Origin: GWE2-42-39 sp034003625
GTDB lineage: Bacteria > Bacteroidota > Bacteroidia > Bacteroidales > Prolixibacteraceae
Length of the DNA stretch: 64,000 nucleotides
Reading direction: 5' to 3'
NCBI GenBank assembly: GCA_034003625.1
Contig: JAVEYG010000007.1
Location: 1 to 64,000 of the forward strand
Positions 61,302-64,000 of this stretch are shown here, in pieces. A program made the position numbers and the translations under genes. How positions within the stretch are numbered: the stretch's first letter is position 1; each line of letters starts with the position of its first letter. The notes below the pieces were generated by a model that saw only the letters and a program-made list of their open reading frames with translations, did not search any database and had not been told where the DNA came from.

Positions 61302-63302
61302 ATGGAGATTACGCAGATAACAAGCTGGACTGCAATTGTATTGATTGCCGGGATAGCGGGGATAATGGTTGTTCGGGATAAATTAAAATCAATTACCGCT
61401 TTATCGGTTGTACTGATAAACGCTGTTTTAACATCAATCCCTGCAATACTGGCGCTGACCGTTGCCCCGCAGACAGGCAGTTTTGCTATGCCTCATCTTC
61501 TAAGTAACATCATTATCCGTATCGACAGCCTGTCTGCATGGTTCATTCTTATCATCAATTTCACATCAATAAACGGTGCATTGTACGGCAACGGGTACCT
61601 GAAAGCCTATTCGGAATTGAAAACCAACCGGGAAATACACTGGATATTTTACATTATTTTCCATCTATCGATGGTTTGGGTTTGTATGTTTGAGAATGGT
61701 CTGGCTTTCATTATTTCATGGGAACTGATGTCGCTTTCCTCCCTGATGTTGGTCATATTCGAATTTCAGAAAAAAAATACGTTAAAAGCCGGAGTCAACT
61801 ACATGGTGCAAATGCATCTCAGTGTGATATTCCTAACCATCGGATTCATCTGGCTGAACATCAAAACCGGTTCGTTTGATTTTGCTGCATTGTCGCAACT
61901 TCCTTTGGCCAAACATTCAGTATGGATATTCATCCTGGTATTTGCCGGATTTGCCATAAAAGCCGGGTTTATTCCATTCCACACATGGTTGCCCCATGCT
62001 CACCCGGCTGCGCCATCGCATGTTTCGGGAGTAATGTCGGGGGTGATCGTTAAACTGGGCATTTACGGTATTTTCAGGATTATTACAAACCTGCGGTACG
62101 ATTGGCTTCTGTTTGGCGAAATACTGATTAGTTTATCGATATTAACTGCTGTTTATGGAATAGCCAACGCAGCAGTGAAGCGCGATTTCAAAGGAATGCT
62201 TGCGTTTTGCACCATTGAAAATATTGGCATTATCGGCATTGGCATTGGCTTGGGATTGATGGGAATCGGGAGCGATAACCAAATCCTCGCTGTTCTTGGA
62301 TTCAGCGGTGCATTGCTGCATACGTTTAATCATTCGCTGTTCAAATCATTGCTGTTTTTTGGTGCAGGCAGTGTTTATCAGCAGACCCATACGCGCAACA
62401 TCGAACATCTGGGAGGATTGATCAAAAAAATGCCGCAAACGGCAACACTTTTTCTTGTCGGCGCAATTGCTATTGGCGGTCTGCCTCCTTTCAATGGCTT
62501 TATTTCTGAATTCATTATTTATTCGGGCTTGTTCAAAGGACTAAGTGGTTTTCCCGGCATTTCGCAAGTTGTATTATTGATTTTGACGATTGCCGGGCTG
62601 GCCCTCATCGGCGGAATATCGGTTTTAACATTCACGAAAACCTTTGGAGTTATTTTCCTTGGTAATCCGCGTACAAAATTACATCACGAACCAGCAGAAA
62701 CGCCATTTATCATGCTTCTACCGCAATACCTGATTGTTGCAGCCATGCTTTCAGTCGCATTCTTCCCACAATTTTATTTTAATTATACGTCTGAAATTAT
62801 TACTTCATCGTTTCATTTAGGGAATAATCCACTGGCCGAAAGCCCGATAGCAGACAACCTGGAATGTGTCGGTTTGATAAGCATGGCATTCATCGGAATA
62901 TTCATCCTGGTATTTGGTTTGCGATGGCGGATCGTAAGAAAACGAACGGCTATTTTGTATGAAACCTGGGGATGCGGTTATGTGGCACCTGTTGCAAAAG
63001 CTCAATATACAGGACGGTCGTTTGCCCGCCAATTCGGATCACTTTTCGATTTTATTGTCAGGATTCGGAAAAACCACAAGAAAACTCAAAAATCAGAATT
63101 GTACCCTGCAAAACGTACGTTTTCGACCTATTATTCTGATATACTGGAAAAATATGTTATTATTCCGTTGGCCCGAAGGTCAACTTTCCTCTTGAATTAT
63201 TTTCAATTTATACAAAACGGACAAATACAATCGTATGTCATATATGGTTTGTTCTTTATAATGCTTATCTTTTTAGGTACTGTTTTAAAAATTATAACCT
63301 GA
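61302..63302 (+). CDS. Hydrogenase-4 subunit B / NuoL-M-like proton-pumping subunit
   Basis: A 666-residue membrane protein with about 14-16 helices. It contains the proton-conducting transporter domain: conserved Glu in FIISWELMSLSS (near 145), Lys in FAIKAGFIPFHTWLPHAHPA (near 225), LAFCTIENIGIIGIGIGLGL and FNHSLFKSLLFFGAGSV. It ends with a cytoplasmic tail GCGYVAPVAKAQYTGRSFAR, as in HyfB/HycC. This type works in group 4 membrane hydrogenases or formate hydrogen lyase. It lies 12 bp before a second paralogous gene. Confidence 0.9.
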   Translation: MEITQITSWTAIVLIAGIAGIMVVRDKLKSITALSVVLINAVLTSIPAILALTVAPQTGSFAMPHLLSNIIIRIDSLSAWFILIINFTSINGALYGNGYLKAYSELKTNREIHWIFYIIFHLSMVWVCMFENGLAFIISWELMSLSSLMLVIFEFQKKNTLKAGVNYMVQMHLSVIFLTIGFIWLNIKTGSFDFAALSQLPLAKHSVWIFILVFAGFAIKAGFIPFHTWLPHAHPAAPSHVSGVMSGVIVKLGIYGIFRIITNLRYDWLLFGEILISLSILTAVYGIANAAVKRDFKGMLAFCTIENIGIIGIGIGLGLMGIGSDNQILAVLGFSGALLHTFNHSLFKSLLFFGAGSVYQQTHTRNIEHLGGLIKKMPQTATLFLVGAIAIGGLPPFNGFISEFIIYSGLFKGLSGFPGISQVVLLILTIAGLALIGGISVLTFTKTFGVIFLGNPRTKLHHEPAETPFIMLLPQYLIVAAMLSVAFFPQFYFNYTSEIITSSFHLGNNPLAESPIADNLECVGLISMAFIGIFILVFGLRWRIVRKRTAILYETWGCGYVAPVAKAQYTGRSFARQFGSLFDFIVRIRKNHKKTQKSELYPAKRTFSTYYSDILEKYVIIPLARRSTFLLNYFQFIQNGQIQSYVIYGLFFIMLIFLGTVLKIIT

Positions 63303-63314
63303 CATTGTTCTGTT

Positions 63315-64000
63315 ATGGCTAAACTGCTGTTTGAAATATTCAACCTGATTGCAATTGCGACTGTAATAAGTATTCCTTTTCTGAATACGAAAGGAAGAGG
63401 AATACTCACGCTGAGCATCATTGCAGCATTGACCGGAATAAGCAGCATATTAGCCCTATCTGTTTTCGTAAACGGCCCTGCAGAATTTATTTATGGCGGA
63501 TCGTGGATTACCGGAAAAATTCCCATCCGTATTGATTATTTGTCAGCATGGTTTATACTCATCATCAATTTCACTTTTCTGACCGGCGCATGGTACGGGT
63601 TCCGGTACATGAAAAAGTATATTGCCCAGGCTGATAATATTGCTCTTCACGCTATTGCATTTTTATTGGTTTATACTTCATTGAATGACATCTGCATGGT
63701 GCAAAACAGCATCGCAATGCTTGTTGTCTGGGAAATTATGGCTTTATCGTCTTTTATTGTAATCATTTTTGAGCATTACAAAAAAGAGACATTAAAAGCG
63801 GGCATCAACTTTCTGATACAATCTCATGTTTGCATTCTTTTTCTGACCATTGCCTTTATGTGGGTGAAGATCAAAACAAACTCGTTTGATTTTGCAGCCA
63901 TCACTGATTTTAGCACTTCACAGCCTGTCATTTCAGGAGTCGGACTGTTCGTTTTTTTCTTCTTTGGATTTGCGATCAAAGCCGGATTTGTACCCTTCCA
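63315..64000 (+). CDS. Second HyfB/NuoL-M-like subunit, partial (runs off window)
   Basis: The frame starts at ATG 63315 and continues to the window edge (228 residues visible). It parallels the upstream gene closely: IRIDYLSAWFILIINFTFLT against IRIDSLSAWFILIINFTSIN, plus the conserved Glu in LVVWEIMALSSF and Lys in FAIKAGFVPF. So the operon holds two tandem paralogous proton-translocating subunits. Its partner hydrogenase genes presumably lie to the right. Confidence 0.85.
   Translation, partial: MAKLLFEIFNLIAIATVISIPFLNTKGRGILTLSIIAALTGISSILALSVFVNGPAEFIYGGSWITGKIPIRIDYLSAWFILIINFTFLTGAWYGFRYMKKYIAQADNIALHAIAFLLVYTSLNDICMVQNSIAMLVVWEIMALSSFIVIIFEHYKKETLKAGINFLIQSHVCILFLTIAFMWVKIKTNSFDFAAITDFSTSQPVISGVGLFVFFFFGFAIKAGFVPF

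Overview
The window looks like chromosome of a Bacteroidota bacterium, most likely a marine or sediment Bacteroidales/Marinilabiliales-type polysaccharide degrader (genus not determined). The evidence is SusC/SusD proteins with an ECF sigma/FecR pair, a gliding-motility (type IX secretion) C-terminal domain, several TonB-dependent proteins, DUF1846, a Bacteroidota-type PurC and dihydroorotase, and promoters of the Bacteroidota form (TTTG or TTG, about 20 bp, then TAnnTTTG). I saw no tRNA, rRNA or CRISPR array.

Layout. 1-3739: start of an exported protein, a DUF1846 protein and a PafA-like phosphatase-fold protein that seems to have lost its active site. 3874-9909 (minus): five-gene signalling cassette of TonB-dependent receptor, YfiR-like periplasmic protein, CHASE8 histidine kinase, response regulator and REC-PAS-histidine kinase. 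10194-10978: Fe-superoxide dismutase and a small winged-helix protein. 11065-16762 (minus): xylose operon gntR-xylB-xylA-xylE. 16899-18242: dihydroorotase. 18254-21875: decayed mobile DNA (IS110, IS66 and rteC remnants, one intact IS5-type element), a degenerate 21-bp tandem repeat and an orphan conserved gene. 21869-33681 (minus): polysaccharide utilisation locus with CE15 glucuronoyl esterase, GH105 hydrolase, beta-propeller lipoprotein, SusD, SusC, FecR and ECF sigma factor. 34051-37174: thioredoxin, ApbE, DUF4266 lipoprotein and DUF3570 outer-membrane protein. 37361-51878: mostly housekeeping genes (phoH, purC, typA, FKBPs, mnmD, threonylcarbamoyl-AMP synthase) mixed with sigma factors, a globin and a TonB protein. 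52094-58305: gliding-type secreted protein and histidine catabolism (ftcD, hutI) with a YfcC-type transporter. 58350-60148 (minus): an ATPase/DUF4276 pair resembling two-gene phage defence systems. 60329-64000: Crp/Fnr regulator divergent from two tandem hydrogenase-4/complex-I-like membrane subunits, with an Fnr-like box between them.

How the genes work together. The polysaccharide locus probably imports and trims uronic-acid-rich plant or algal glycans under sigma/anti-sigma control, and the xylose operon feeds released xylose to the pentose phosphate pathway. The YfiR/CHASE8 cassette appears to rewire the YfiR-YfiN (TpbA/B) sensing logic to a histidine kinase. The points I find most worth a second look are that cassette, the pseudo-phosphatase, the 21-bp repeat array next to the orphan gene, the ApbE/DUF4266/DUF3570 cluster and the ATPase/DUF4276 pair. 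All functions are read from sequence by eye; no database search was run.
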